A stretch of 64,000 nucleotides of DNA from positions 53,720,915-53,784,914 of the forward strand of contig JAOANR010000006.1 in NCBI GenBank assembly GCA_030278955.1, written 5' to 3'. Made by a program: the position numbers and the translations under genes. The notes under the pieces are model-generated. The model saw nothing but the letters and a program-made list of their open reading frames with translations, was not told the DNA's origin and did no database searches. The stretch comes from Hygrophila difformis (lineage: Eukaryota > Streptophyta > Magnoliopsida > Lamiales > Acanthaceae). Of this stretch, positions 53,428 through 64,000 are shown in pieces (position 1 is the stretch's first letter; the number at the start of each line of letters is the position of its first letter).

Positions 53428-53855
53428 ACATCAGTCTGATCTCTGCTGGATTGTGTACTTTAGAAAGTGGAGCAACAGTTGTTTGAACAATTGGCTGGGC
53501 TAGGAAGAACTCTATTTCAAGCTTCATAGCCTGACAATATAGCTTTTCAATGACATCAAGCTCTTCTCCAGTTAAAGAGACACTTAATTTTTCAAGCAAA
53601 ACTTCAGTTTGCAAAGCTGCTGCCTGAATGAAATGCATTAAATAACCGTCAGAAAAATAAGATCATGTGTGAATGTGTTTGCTTCATAGGTTAGAAATTA
53701 AAAACTTGGTTTCACATCATTCATCAATAATACAAACCTGGAAATTCTTCAGAAGAATAATTGTCAATACACTTCTTGTATGGATGTGTGGCCTCACTTA
53801 ATGAAAGAAAGCAAAGCCTATAAATATTCTCTTTGGGTAGGTCAAAGCCCCACTC
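53428..53855 (-). pseudogene. TH2: captured fragment of the bifunctional TH2 (TenA-type / TMP phosphatase) gene
   Basis: The exon at 53855-53740 includes EWGFDLPKENIY and ATHPYKKCIDNYSSEEFPG. The exon at 53623-53428 reads AAALQTEVLLEKLSVSLTGE, ELDVIEKLYCQAMKLEIEFF, LAQPIVQ. These match the TenA-like N-terminal domain of plant TH2, a thiamin salvage and monophosphate phosphatase enzyme. The first block lacks the middle portion expected between EWG and HPYKKW, showing an internal deletion. Splice acceptors (cag|G) precede both exons. The HAD phosphatase domain is missing. It is the cargo nearest the Helitron 3' end. Confidence 0.8.
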
Positions 53856-55312
53856 CTGAATGTGTCAATACACAAGGAAATATTCATACACAAAAGTAAA
53901 GCATAAATTATAAGACAAAGGAAGTTCTGATTTCAAGCACTCATGTTCCTATGAGCAAACCTTTTCAAAAGGAACAGCTGGTCATGAAACATTCCCACAC
54001 AATTGCACAAAATATAATTGAAGGAATTGAAAAACCACATATATAGGAAACTTATTAAAAAGAATTTGCCCAATTAAAAAATCCAGGAAGAGAATCATAT
54101 CTGATGTTATTCACTACAACAGTTGATCTGAAGGAAGGCTCATGAGACGGGCCTTCCTTGACAGTTACATAAACAGGGGTTGTGAGTCAATATTATTGCA
54201 AACGACTCTTGAAGACATAATAATGTGAAACACCTGGAAACATTCAAAATAATAAAACCTTAACCATATTCAAGATCAATAAGAGAAGTTCTCTTTGAGA
54301 TAGCCACATTAATACTGAAAATTAATGAACTGTCATCAATGAATGTTGTGAGAACAAACTGATAATAAATAATAAAGAAATTTCCTAAGATAAGTTGATG
54401 AGCATACTTGGCCTTACTCACCAAAGCCAGATACCATTTTCATTAGAGCTTGGGAATCATAGTGATGCAGAAATAATAGGTTGGGCACAAAGGAAAACTA
54501 TTGAATCATTTTCAACAGTTCCTAAGTCACACGATGTCAAATGAAATAGCATTCGTCCGCAATATTGTATAAACAAAACACTAATCAACTTACAGATATT
54601 CCACGTGATTGTCTAAGAACATAATAATTCAAAACCTATAGAGCTGCCGCCAGAAGGATCAAAAGTTTGCTGACAGTGAATTCTAGTAGTGATTCTAGGA
54701 TAATAAAAATATAAAATGGGGAACAATTGCGTAACCATTCAACACTGTTGAACAAGAGTTAAGAAAGTAATCTCTACATACGGTTTATGAATTGCAAAAT
54801 AAGAATTACTTGGAGGTGTACTTTTTGTCTTGGGAATCATGATTGTCAGCCATCTCCTTCCTCTGCGTAGTAGATAACGCTGGGAGTGAGATGGGATCAT
54901 ATCCAGTGCTACCAAACACACATAAGAGTCAAGATGCATTATAATTTATAATTACCAATACTCAGCATCTGGCCAAAAAGCTTAAAGCATGACCAACACA
55001 TTCACTCAGTATAGAAAGATGAAATTGGATAGCAGACAACAGTGATAAAAAATATTAAAAAAAAGAAAAAAAAAAAACAAGTTACAGCAATTTGGAAAGC
55101 TGGAAAGAGACAAATCCTCTTTATGGTTTTTGATGAATGGCAAAGAGTTAAAGACATGTACTAAACCTTGTATAATCAAACCAACTTCAGAAAATAATCA
55201 GACCTTCTATCTCGGAAACACAAACAACCATGATCCTTCTTAATGCCATCAAAATGTAATATGAGCATGGAACACAAAGAGACGATGGATGTGATGGAAT
55301 TCTGATATCTAC

Positions 55313-55624
<312 letters not shown>

Positions 55625-56084
55625 TCAATGATAACATCAACGGGAAGAAACAGCACAGAATAGAAATTAAGAAATGGTGTCCAATCAATCAATAAATTTC
55701 CAAAATCAATGGGGGAAAACATCTGAAAAAATAAAATAGCAAACAAAATACTCCATTCATAATGGTAGCAGCAACCCTAACTTGTAAGCAATGGCCATGT
55801 CTAGTCGTACACTGTATATATCTGTGCACCATTGAGCGGAAGAAGAGTGAAAAAAAAAAATGGGGAACAGTTGAATGCATCCCTTGTTTGTGATCCTAAG
55901 AAAGCATCTTGCATTGTGAAGAATTGAATCACTTTGACATTCTTGAGGGATGTGAATATGGTCATCAGCTTGTTGAATTAAGAAACAACAACCTGGAGAA
56001 GTGAACACCAAGTTCTATTGAATACCAGGAAAATAACAGATTAAAAAAAAAAAAGAAAAAAAAGGGAGTCCTTTAAAATCCATA

Positions 56085-57190
56085 TACATTACCATCTCCT
56101 GCTCTTCATATGGAGAGGCCTGGTGACCGCATCGCCCTCCTCTTCAAGCCACAACGCAGCAACCTGGGAAACTGAGGGTTCGCCTGCACTGAGCAGCACC
56201 TGTGCACAAGGAAACAAACAATTACACCAGCCACATAAACAAATGGCGGCAAAACTAATAAAACTGACATGAAAATGCAATAATAACTCGGTAGGAAGGG
56301 CTATTTTTTCCATCAAGCAATTGGAAACTATTTTACAATGGAAAAAATATTAGCATGCTACTCAGAACTATTTTCCCCATGATCCTGTAGATGGAACGTA
56401 TGACACCTAAAGTTATCTTTCTTTATCAGGCTGCATTTTGGCTTGGAGGAAAATAACAAATTGTAAAGAGATTTCAATCGTGAGTTTCTTAGGAAGAGGG
56501 TCTTGCGAGGGACCAAACATACATGTTATAACAATTAGCGAGCATGATAGATCAAGCAACTGGATTAATACTAAAAGCAGTGAAGTTGTAAAGATGTGTA
56601 TCCCAAAGGTAAAGCTCACTAAGCATGATAGAATTGTAAACATTGAATATGAAGTGAACATTTGATTTGTGAAAATCAATAATTGCTTTCAATGGAAACA
56701 CACACACACACAAACACAAAACAGGATGACAACATTTCATATACATGCATAGTCCTACAAAAAGTAGAAGAGAATACTAAGGTGATTACCTCAGGGTACA
56801 TCTGTAAAAGTTACCTGAGAACATAAAACAGGTAAAAGCACACCAGATTAGGAATAGAAATTATTCAAACTTAAGAAATGACTTTGCTATTGAGGTTCGG
56901 AAAACTGCATTTCAATTTTCAAATAGGATCCGTTACTACAAAATATCGAAATTCCTTATATCATCCCCTAACCCTGGAGGCATGAAGAATCATGAAGCAA
57001 CACACCAACACAAAATAACAAAATAAAGCAGCAAAACAAAACCATACCCCATGGAAATTGTAGAGGTAGTGGACTCAGAAAGGCAGAAGAGGCGCTACCA
57101 CCACCCTTAACTGTAATACCGGCGAGGCAGTGGGTTTGCTGGATCAAATTCCTGGATCGACCCATTTCCCTACACTGCACAAACACAGTC
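56085..57190 (-). pseudogene. unrecognised exon-like pieces in Helitron II
   Basis: On the minus strand, a piece at 56205-56095 (VLLSAGEPSVSQVAALWLEE, EGDAVTRPLHM) is preceded by an acceptor, and another at 57166-57050 reads MGRSRNLIQQTHCLAGITVK. I do not recognise either. They lie upstream of the MAP kinase exons and may be leader or coding exons of captured genes. Confidence 0.3.
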
Positions 57191-57309
57191 CTTTGTAATA
57201 GACATCATTAATTCGAACACAAACTGAAGGATATGAGTTAATAGTCACAATCAAACTAAGAAGGAAACACGACTGACCACGACGCCGCCCCCAAATTGTG
57301 AATGCCCTA

Positions 57310-57780
57310 GGTTTTAATTACCCAGCCCAACAAATCGCGAATCCGGCCTCAGAATACTACAACGCCCCCACCACAGCGCGGCGCCGGCCCCAAGACGTCG
57401 CCTGAGGGGCGGCCGGTCATCCTCCTCCCGCCGACGACCCAATTCCATCCCGCCAAGCTCCCCACTCCGCGCTGGCTTCCGGTTCATGATAAAAGGAAAC
57501 AAGGATTTGTGGAAAACGAATGAAATCGAAATAAAACTCATACCTTTGCTCCTTGTTCTCCACTGCAACGGCGGCAAATCAAAAAGACACCGGCGGCGAC
57601 CGAAGGGGACCTTCCCACAGCGTTCGCAGCGGCGGTGTCTGAAATGGAGGGAGGAATCGCGGAGAGAGCGGCGGCAACTCCCCCACAGTGTTTGCACCGA
57701 TGGTGGCTCAAATGGAGGGAGGCGTCTCTTCGGTCAAGCAGCAGGAGTAAAGATGGACGACACTGGCGGATATGAGAGCA
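57310..57780 (-). other. GC-rich captured leader with an internal duplication
   Basis: In AT-rich surroundings this stretch is GC-rich. It contains a diverged duplicate of a block of about 45 bp (cccacagcgttcgcagcggc near 57615 and cccacagtgtttgcaccgat near 57680). On the minus strand it ends in AG|GTATGAG near 57542, a good donor. It looks like the leader and first intron of captured plant genes. Confidence 0.4.
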
Positions 57781-57830
57781 ATAAATGGAGTAGGGCGGAT
57801 TTGAGAAGAATGGCTGGAGAAAAAGAGGTA

Positions 57831-58090
57831 CTACCTCCGTTCCTTAATTTTTGACACGGACCCACATTTCACGCAATCCAATACACATTTTTAATCCGTA
57901 ATAACTCAAATTGCATAAAACTAAAAATTATGAAAATTTGATATTATTAATCTATACGATTAGACGAATCCAACAAGATCCCACTTGACTATATTTTATC
58001 TTATATAAATGTATTAAAAAGTTGAATCAAAGTTACTCAATGAACAGTAACAAAACACCCAATGTGTCAATAATTTAGGAACGGAGGAAG
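57831..58090. mobile_element. MITE with TA target site, inside the Helitron II 5' region
   Basis: CTACCTCCGTTCCTTAATTT at the left mirrors ...AATTTAGGAACGGAGGAAG at the right, flanked by TA (57829-57830 and 58091-58092), with tttttgacac / gtgtcaata continuing the inverted repeat. 260 bp. A decayed relative lies at 43640-43882. Confidence 0.82.
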
Positions 58091-58254
58091 TATTAAGAAA
58101 AGATTTGATCCAAGGGTCACAATTCCATTTCAATTTCTGATCGGACGGCTGATAACATTACTGATCCAACGGCCACAAATTCAACTTGAACTCTTGATCC
58201 AATGGCCAGAATTGAAATTGAGAGGGGAGATTGGGAGCTCTCCCTCTTATAAGA

Positions 58255-58259
58255 TATAA
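58255..58259. other. 5-bp spacer between two head-to-tail Helitrons
   Basis: TATAA separates the first base of Helitron II (58254) from the last base of Helitron III (58260) on the minus strand. It supplies the host T after CTAG of one and the host A before TC of the other. Confidence 0.7.
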
Positions 58260-59694
58260 CTAGTGGGAAAACTGTGCGATGCACAGCGTAAAATGACGTA
58301 CAACTGCACATGGAGAAAGAAAGAATAATTATAGGTAAGTATACGTGGGTTCCCATCTACAACAATTTGTTTCCAGAGGACTTACCAATAACATATAGCT
58401 TATTTATATTCCTGTACTTTTCTTCATCACCATCGAAATTACCAGTAGCATCCTTCATGCAAAATGAACTAACTGAGTCAAACAATAAAGTATACAGGAA
58501 TATGATAACAGAACTACAAGTTCTCATTAGATCCCACTTGAAGAGGATACATGAATATTGTAAAAATGTGGTGATTTTATTAATTTATGCTATTTATATA
58601 TACTATGTATAGATTGATTCGTATTCCTAATTAAGAAGATAAGATACTTATTACGTTCAAATCATGTGCAAGTGGTTTCCTTATATAATACTTATTACGT
58701 TCAAAGAAGTTTAGTTATATTTAATTTACAAAGCAAGTATGCAGTGTTGAGGAAGACAAAATCAAACAATATAAAGTTTATTTAAACCTGGAATTTCCTA
58801 ACACCCACAAAGTAACAGAAACAAATACGAAATACACGAATTTAAAAGATACCTACGAATTCAAAATAGGTGTTCTATTACCATATTTTGTTACCTTTAG
58901 CCCTATATTTATAATAGTATCCCATATCTACGTCTTCCTAAAATCCCATGCCCAAACCAAATGTGACTCATAAAATGAAATGTAGGAAATATCTACAGAG
59001 TGAAGATGCTTCAACGCACAGCATCAACAATTGCTTTTCCAATAGGATGAATTGTGCTCGATTCAACTCTAGCAGCTAACGTAATTTATGAGCTAAATCC
59101 GTATCTGTTCTGCATGGACATAGGCTCATTATTAGGGTGAAGCCAGACAAAAATTATCTCAACTAAATGATAAGGCAAAAGGGTACATAAAGATAAGCAT
59201 ATTAAGTACAGGATTAAAAAAATGTATGATAATATTTGACATGATCCAGTAGGCCTATGTCAAACGGCGAACAGTTTCAAAGTGGGATAAATTCTTTGAC
59301 AATAAGGATTATCTGATGCTCTGTGATCACTCTACAAGGACTGCTGTACAAAGTTCTGCTAAAAAAACTATGGAGTAAATTTGTTGTACAAATAGTATAT
59401 TTTCACAAGCAAAATCTAATGTGATGAAATGAAAAGAAACCTAGCAGAAATAATGGAAATCCAGGTAGAATGTAGATTGTAGAACCAAATAGCATACTTC
59501 ACAAGCAAAATTTAAGATGATGGCCATGCCAGGGAGGGCAACGGGGGTGGACATTAAAAAAAAATAGAAATATGTTCAGCTAACTCACTAAATATTCCAT
59601 AAGAAAAATTTGTACAAATAAGTTCAACCTACTAATATTGGAAGACATTTCCTCCAGAACCAAAGGGAGAAATGGCTAGTTAAAACTGACAAAC

Positions 59695-59843
59695 CTTGTC
59701 AGCCAGCCTCTGCACAGGAGCTTCTCTAGTCTGTACTTCTTCAACTAACCGAACAATGTTTCCAATGGCAGTCTCGCCACCAGGTCTTCGCACCTCAACT
59801 GTAAGTTTTCCATTAAGATTTATGCATCCAGCAGCAACTTCAT
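59695..59843 (-). pseudogene. captured exon of a chloroplast copper P1B-ATPase (PAA2/HMA8-like)
   Basis: One exon with both splice sites reads DEVAAGCINLNGKLTVEVRR, PGGETAIGNIVRLVEEVQTR, EAPVQRLADK on the minus strand. This matches the actuator-domain region of plant P1B-type copper ATPases. The family usually has GT(V/I)NLNG and GD.VRLVE; here C and N replace two residues. It is a single exon only, and is closest to the Helitron 3' end. Confidence 0.8.
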
Positions 59844-60069
59844 CTTAATACAGAAATGCAACCTCTAAGTCAAAGTAACGTCGGAAGTAAACTAATCATG
59901 AAACCAGCCAATACTAATAACTGGAGCGACAAAAAAAGGGATATTTATAAAGCTTGTATCTAGTTAATTTAACATGAAGATAATGACTCAATGTTAGGAT
60001 TTCTTAGTCATACTGAATGGAATGCCAGTATAAGACGAAGTAAAAACAAACACCCTTGGAAGCTTACCC

Positions 60070-60230
60070 CATTCCCTTTATAATGCTTAAGATATTTGAG
60101 CTAATGCTTGCCTCAACTCCTTCCTTGCCAAGAAACTCCTCAACAATCTGCCCTTCTGATGGATATCTGGATATGACAATGTTCAGGGAAACAGAAACAG
60201 AGTTCAAAAGAGGCCAAAATGGAACACATG
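60070..60230 (-). pseudogene. unrecognised exon-like piece
   Basis: Minus-strand RYPSEGQIVEEFLGKEGVEA, SISSNILSIIKGMG has the look of a real globular protein exon (mixed hydrophobic and charged pattern) and an acceptor-like context. I cannot name the family. Confidence 0.4.
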
Positions 60231-60449
60231 ATAACGTAGAGACAACATTAGTTTCCGTCAAACCAAACATGAATAATTAGAGTAGCAAGAATACACAGTA
60301 AGACCCTTGGCTTATTTCCGGATCGAAATGAGGATCATTTGCAAGTGTTTGATGCTATAACTTACACAGGAACTAATTTAACAAAAATTTCCTTATAAGA
60401 TTTATGACCAGCATCGCATTGCTGTTTTGATCTTTCCAATGGCGGAGTT

Positions 60450-60839
60450 TTCATAAAGAGCAGGGATCTTTATTGTTTTGTCCCTGGAACCAGTGGCAAA
60501 TTTATGGTCGAATGGATTCCAAGAGCATGCCCAGATTATTCGTTTATGGGCTTCCTGTTTGATGATAAGCTCATGAGATATTTCATCTGGTCCTGTTTTG
60601 GAACTGTATGGATTTTTAATCAATTTAATGTTATTTGAACAAAATTCTTTTCCAAGAAAAGCATGCATAAAGTCATACCTGTGTGCTTGATTATAAAAAT
60701 TGAAAAATGGTGATCCCTTGAGACGGAAAGAAGGAAATTGTTATCAAGAGATAACTCCAGGTGTGAGAGTGCAAGCGGCCCAGGGGCATCCAGGAACCAA
60801 CTTGCCAAACTACATTTCACCCAAAGACGCTGATTGAGC
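60450..60839 (-). pseudogene. ELP2: captured exons of Elongator subunit 2 (WD40) gene
   Basis: The exon at 60839-60679 reads SHLELSLDNNFLLSVSRDHH, FSIFIIKHTG. The exon from 60603 reads GPDEISHELIIKQEAHKRII, WACSWNPFDHKFATGSRDKT, IKI. These are consecutive WD40 blades of plant ELP2, part of the tRNA-modifying and transcription-associated Elongator complex. Donor (CAG|GTATG) and acceptor (ccatacag|) are present. After IKI the sequence departs from the family (PALYENS), marking the edge of the captured piece or decay. Confidence 0.85.
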
Positions 60840-61555
60840 CTGCAGGATTTTAAAGATTGTTAGCTTCCAAGTTTTAAGTGCCAAAACAAACAGCCAATTA
60901 AATTTAGGCTTGCCAAATCAGCAAAACACTTCATAATCAAAGCATCAACCCTGATGATGAATAGGATATAATGTACACTGACTCCTAAACTTGAATCATG
61001 CAGCATAGTTTCAAAATTAGAAACCCGCCATATCTGCTATTAACCATTAAGTAATACTCCATATTAGTGACCATAACTATGTAACCTTACAATGCCAAGC
61101 TTTATAAATTATTCTTCAAGCATCTAATAAGAATACCTGGATTCATACTTAATATGTTTTCTTGAAAAGGAAGATCCTACAATCACCAGTACGGTAGAAA
61201 GAAGAAGGGAAAAAAGTGTACGGCCCAAGAGCCCCTTTAAAACATTGCTGACAATATCATTTGAAGATTGGTAATTAAGGCAGTTACTCAAGATGATGGC
61301 AAATGCATAAGTTACAAACCACTGATGTTTTTAACCTTGACTACGATTCCATTATGGTATATAGTTAGGAGGAGAGGCAACTATTAAGTAACTGTAAATG
61401 GCCGGATAACATAAAAAACATGTGAAGTTGGAAAAGTTTGATAAAAAGGGCACAAGCAGGAAGATAAATGTAATTACAAGTGTCAAATTATTATAAGTTT
61501 GATCAAAACTAAAAGTGGCATCTAAGTAGGAAAAATCCAGGGATAGTTTGCTTAC

Positions 61556-61632
61556 AGTTCAAGGCCAAAGTGAGGGTAAGTTATAAGAGCAGGTTTGTCA
61601 CGATCCCCAAAAACAGCAACGGAAATATGCTC
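61556..61632 (-). pseudogene. captured exon of an NDR/NDL-type alpha/beta-hydrolase-like gene
   Basis: A 77-nt exon with acceptor (ttcag|) and donor (|gtaagc) reads EHISVAVFGDRDKPALITYP, HFGLEL. The string V..GDRDKPALITYPD is characteristic of the N-myc downregulated-like (NDL) family that interacts with plant G-protein beta-gamma. The family Asp after YP is His here. With one short exon the assignment is moderate. Confidence 0.6.
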
Positions 61633-62515
61633 CTGAAGCCATTAAAAAATGCTAACTCGTGTTAATACATGGCACAAAGTATCCGAAGCAGTGAATTTTA
61701 AGCAGAAATATATCTGATAATGTGTAACCTATGAACTACAAACTTCACAAAGTGAATAAAATATTCAAACATGTAATATATATCATATATAAGTGTCAAC
61801 GAAGAGCAGCGAAATTGGTTCGAAGTATAAACCAACCTGAAATAAACATTTTCACACTTGAGCTAAAAATGGCCACTGATCCAAACAGAACACATGACCA
61901 AATGAAGAAGATATATTTAAGAAAATCGATAACTAAAGCAGCATAGAGTACATAATACTTCATGAGAAAATCAATAACTAAACCAACAAGGACAGTAAAT
62001 ACATCAAGACCACTGGATAGGATTAAAAATAGTTACATATCGAAGAAATTATGAAAATAAGATATAACCCTGAAGAAAGGTGTTGCATAGCATTAGTGGA
62101 GCATTTGATCTCATGTTTTGCAAGTTCAGTCAACAATAGGCTAATTTTGTATATGAACACAGACAAACAAATAGAGTAAACCATTTCATAATTATTGAAA
62201 ACTACACATATGGAAAACCATAAACGAAAAAAATAGAACAATAAAAATGACCATAATTAAAATGAGAAAAATATAGAAAGGGATGTCAAGTATGCCTTAG
62301 ATGGCTCTCTAAGGCATTAATGGAACAAAGAAATTAGAGAATGTTGATGTGTGCAACTAATGATAATGGTGTGCTTAATCAATTAAGATGGTGGTTTATT
62401 ATTGTTGTTACCAAGAGCATTAACCAAATTAAGGTTGAAAGGATTAAATATTACAATTATTGAGTAGCTTACAGTGTTAAGAAGGGCATCCAAGAGTAAA
62501 AGATTTTAGATTACC

Positions 62516-63128
62516 TCTCTGAAGGATTTGACGTCACTTCCCCAAAGCCAGGCATCACAGCCAGCATCTCGGGCAGCACACCCAAAAGTTCACAAGCTTT
62601 CAAGAATATCATAGGATTGGGTTTCTCAGCCTCAACCTGTTCATTTGTAGATGGATAATGCAGGTTTAATTTAATTAGTTCTAGTACATAGTCACTGTTT
62701 TGCAAGTAACTGAGCCATGGAACTTGTTACTTGCCTCTGCGGGCACAGCCACAACATCAAACCAGTTGTCACATTTTAGTACTCTCAACAGTGACCTCAA
62801 TCTAGTATCGAAGTTAGACATAACAGATGGTAAAGAATAAATTGTCTGGGTGAGACAAAAATAAAAAGATGGTAAAGAAAGCATATAGATATGTTTAAAA
62901 TAAATGAAAGTAGACATACAAACTCCCAACAGAAGTGAAGGGGGAGAAAAGAAAAGAAAAGAACGCAGTAGAAAACACAGCAAATGCCATTAGCAAGTAA
63001 ACCTTGTCGGTGGTATAATAGTTATAGAGCTCCTCAAAATACTGAGAATCTGAACAGCCAGTTGATGAGCTGACAATAAATTGCCAAAATAGTCGCCCAT
63101 CATCCACGTATATGGAAGTACCAAACAC
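62516..63128 (-). pseudogene. captured fragment of a HAD-superfamily hydrolase gene
   Basis: Three exons: 63128-63003 (GTSIYVDDGRLFWQFIVSSS, TGCSDSQYFEELYNYYTTDK), about 62825-62736 (VMSNFDTRLRSLLRVLKCDN, WFDVVAVPAE) and 62637-62516 (VEAEKPNPMIFLKACELLGV). They contain HAD motif II (SN) and motif III lysine (EAEKPNP) of a plant haloacid-dehalogenase-like hydrolase. The third exon has lost the VGDD motif IV by an internal deletion after LGVLPE, and the rest (DAGCDAWLWGSDVKSF) lies in another frame. Splice sites are largely preserved. Confidence 0.85.
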
Positions 63129-63382
63129 CGAGATAAGTCATAATATTGCTACTAAAAGCAAGCAAGTTCAACAAAAAAAAAATTCCAAGTCACAGAAGAT
63201 CATGTAATCCCAAAAAGCCAAGAATACACATGAGGTCTCAGCTTTTGAATAACAAGAGAATTATTTCATCAAATTGCGTAGACAAGAGAGAACATGAATA
63301 TCACCTGAGGCGGGATCTACCCGAAGGCTGCCCATAAGCCCATCTATATCTGTTTACAAATACCGACCAGAACATGGTTCCC

Positions 63383-63571
63383 TCAGCATATTTCCAACGA
63401 TAAGTTCATAATAAGAGTTGCATTGCTCGGTGTCAATAGTATCAAATCCTCAATAGTTAGCAACTTCGAAGCACTTCCAATGGGAACAGTGACGAACCCA
63501 TTAGACTCTCCTGGTTTGCCAATACTGCAGTACACACAGCGAATTTCTTCAGGGGGTTCATCCGGTTTCAC
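63383..63571 (-). pseudogene. unrecognised 62-codon piece
   Basis: The minus strand reads KPDEPPEEIRCVYCSIGKPG, ESNGFVTVPIGSASKLLTIE, then a hydrophobic end. It has one CxxC-like pair (CVYC). It lies just downstream of the JAZ-like exons and could be another captured exon or retained intron. I cannot assign a family. Confidence 0.3.
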
Positions 63572-63587
63572 AGGACGATTGCCTTAT

Positions 63588-63868
63588 TAAGCCTTGGAGC
63601 AACCACCGACTCTAGTGGAGTTGCTGCAATCTGGTTGCTCCTTATTAACATATGGCGATGCATTGATTGCCCTGCTTTGGGGAAAAAAAAAAAACGAAAA
63701 AAAAAACACCAATTATCGTTTGCCCACAATTAACATCCAAGCTCCTCCATGTTTGAATGCATATAAGAGAGAAACCTCATCTCATGTAATAATGTAAGCA
63801 CTTTACCTTTCCCTGCGCTTCTCCAGAAACCGGGCCAAAGATTTCTTGCGAAACTGAGGAACAGTCTC
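63588..63868 (-). pseudogene. captured exons of a probable JAZ/TIFY repressor gene (Jas motif)
   Basis: The exon at 63868-63802 reads ETVPQFRKKSLARFLEKRRE, R, which fits the Jas motif consensus (P..RK.SLARFLEKRKER) that binds COI1 and MYC factors in jasmonate signalling. A second block at about 63680-63588 (ASPYVNKEQPDCSNS) fits the tail following Jas. The TIFY domain is not in the window. In canonical JAZ proteins a hydrophobic/alanine residue precedes SLARF where lysine is here. Confidence 0.6.
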
Positions 63869-64000
63869 TGAAACAACACACGACATTGCTCAATATGCAA
63901 CACAAAATCCCATCAAATGTGGTGTGATAACAACTGATTTTGGTTTAAGAAAGAGGAAATCAGAAGGTACCGTGGGAGTGGAACTTCATGGAAGCAGCAG

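Larger units (their letters stand above)
58260..64000 (-). mobile_element. non-autonomous Helitron III, 3' part, with five or more gene fragments
   Basis: The minus-strand 3' end has the hairpin CTGTGC-atc-GCACAG (near 58274-58289), then ttttccca and CTAG at 58263-58260. The 5' end is beyond the window. All recognised cargo is on the minus strand in the order JAZ-like, HAD hydrolase, NDL-like, ELP2, PAA2/HMA8-like. This is at least 5.7 kb with no Rep/helicase. The AT-rich intervals between cargo pieces (58620-59690, 60860-61550, 61640-62510) show nothing else. Confidence 0.78.

Overview
This window is plant nuclear DNA, almost certainly from a dicot. It consists nearly entirely of transposable elements: Athila-like Ty3/gypsy elements, L1-type LINEs with RNase H, CACTA elements, Stowaway-like MITEs, a tRNA-derived SINE and Helitrons carrying exons of plant genes. 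I found no intact ordinary host gene, rRNA, tRNA gene, CRISPR array or bacterial-style operon. Lamiales is only a guess.

Left third (1-21.7 kb). The window opens inside the 3' part of a plus-strand Ty3/gypsy-like element: an 823-residue accessory ORF, a 1.6 kb untranslated stretch, a degenerate polypurine tract and a giant LTR of about 4.9 kb (LTR1, 4276-9137). Next come a decayed minus-strand gene-like unit with a 5'UTR intron (9.2-10.9 kb) and a minus-strand Athila-type element (about 11.4-19.0 kb) whose gag-pol carries several frameshifts and stops. A GGCCGCCAT minisatellite follows (19.3-19.8 kb), then the gag remnant of another minus-strand gypsy element (20.0-21.7 kb).

Middle (21.7-34.7 kb) is a nest. 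A solo giant LTR (LTR2, 21742-33997, target duplication TGTTT) sits in the leader/gag of the minus-strand gypsy element, whose own 5' LTR and primer-binding site reappear at 34104-34716. LTR2 was in turn invaded by a minus-strand Helitron (22010-28544) carrying exons of a branched-chain keto acid dehydrogenase E1-beta gene, a probable Dicer-like gene and a TOPLESS-like gene. LTR1 and LTR2 share layout and a 2.2 kb conserved domain. Around the promoter, however, each carries arrays of a different palindromic motif: AATTCGGTCT in LTR1 and CACGTCGTAA/TAGCGTCGTA in LTR2. The Athila LTRs carry a third (CTAGCGTC/CTACGCC).

Right half (35-64 kb). A 1.24 kb non-autonomous CACTA element (TSD AGA) is followed by an intact 5.7 kb LINE (36688-42404, 18 bp TSD, both ORFs open), AT-rich spacer with a SINE, and a second full-length LINE broken by frameshifts (45142-50859, 16 bp TSD). 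After a cluster of MITEs and a CAGCGACAT minisatellite come two minus-strand Helitrons in head-to-tail order, separated by 5 bp. The first (53156-58254) carries TH2 and TDY-type MAP kinase exons. The second (58260 to beyond the window) carries probable JAZ, HAD-hydrolase, NDL, ELP2 and PAA2/HMA8 exons. All recognised cargo is in the Helitron sense orientation with many splice sites preserved, so chimeric transcripts are possible. Nothing here looks like a cooperating host pathway; the structure is one of successive, datable insertions.
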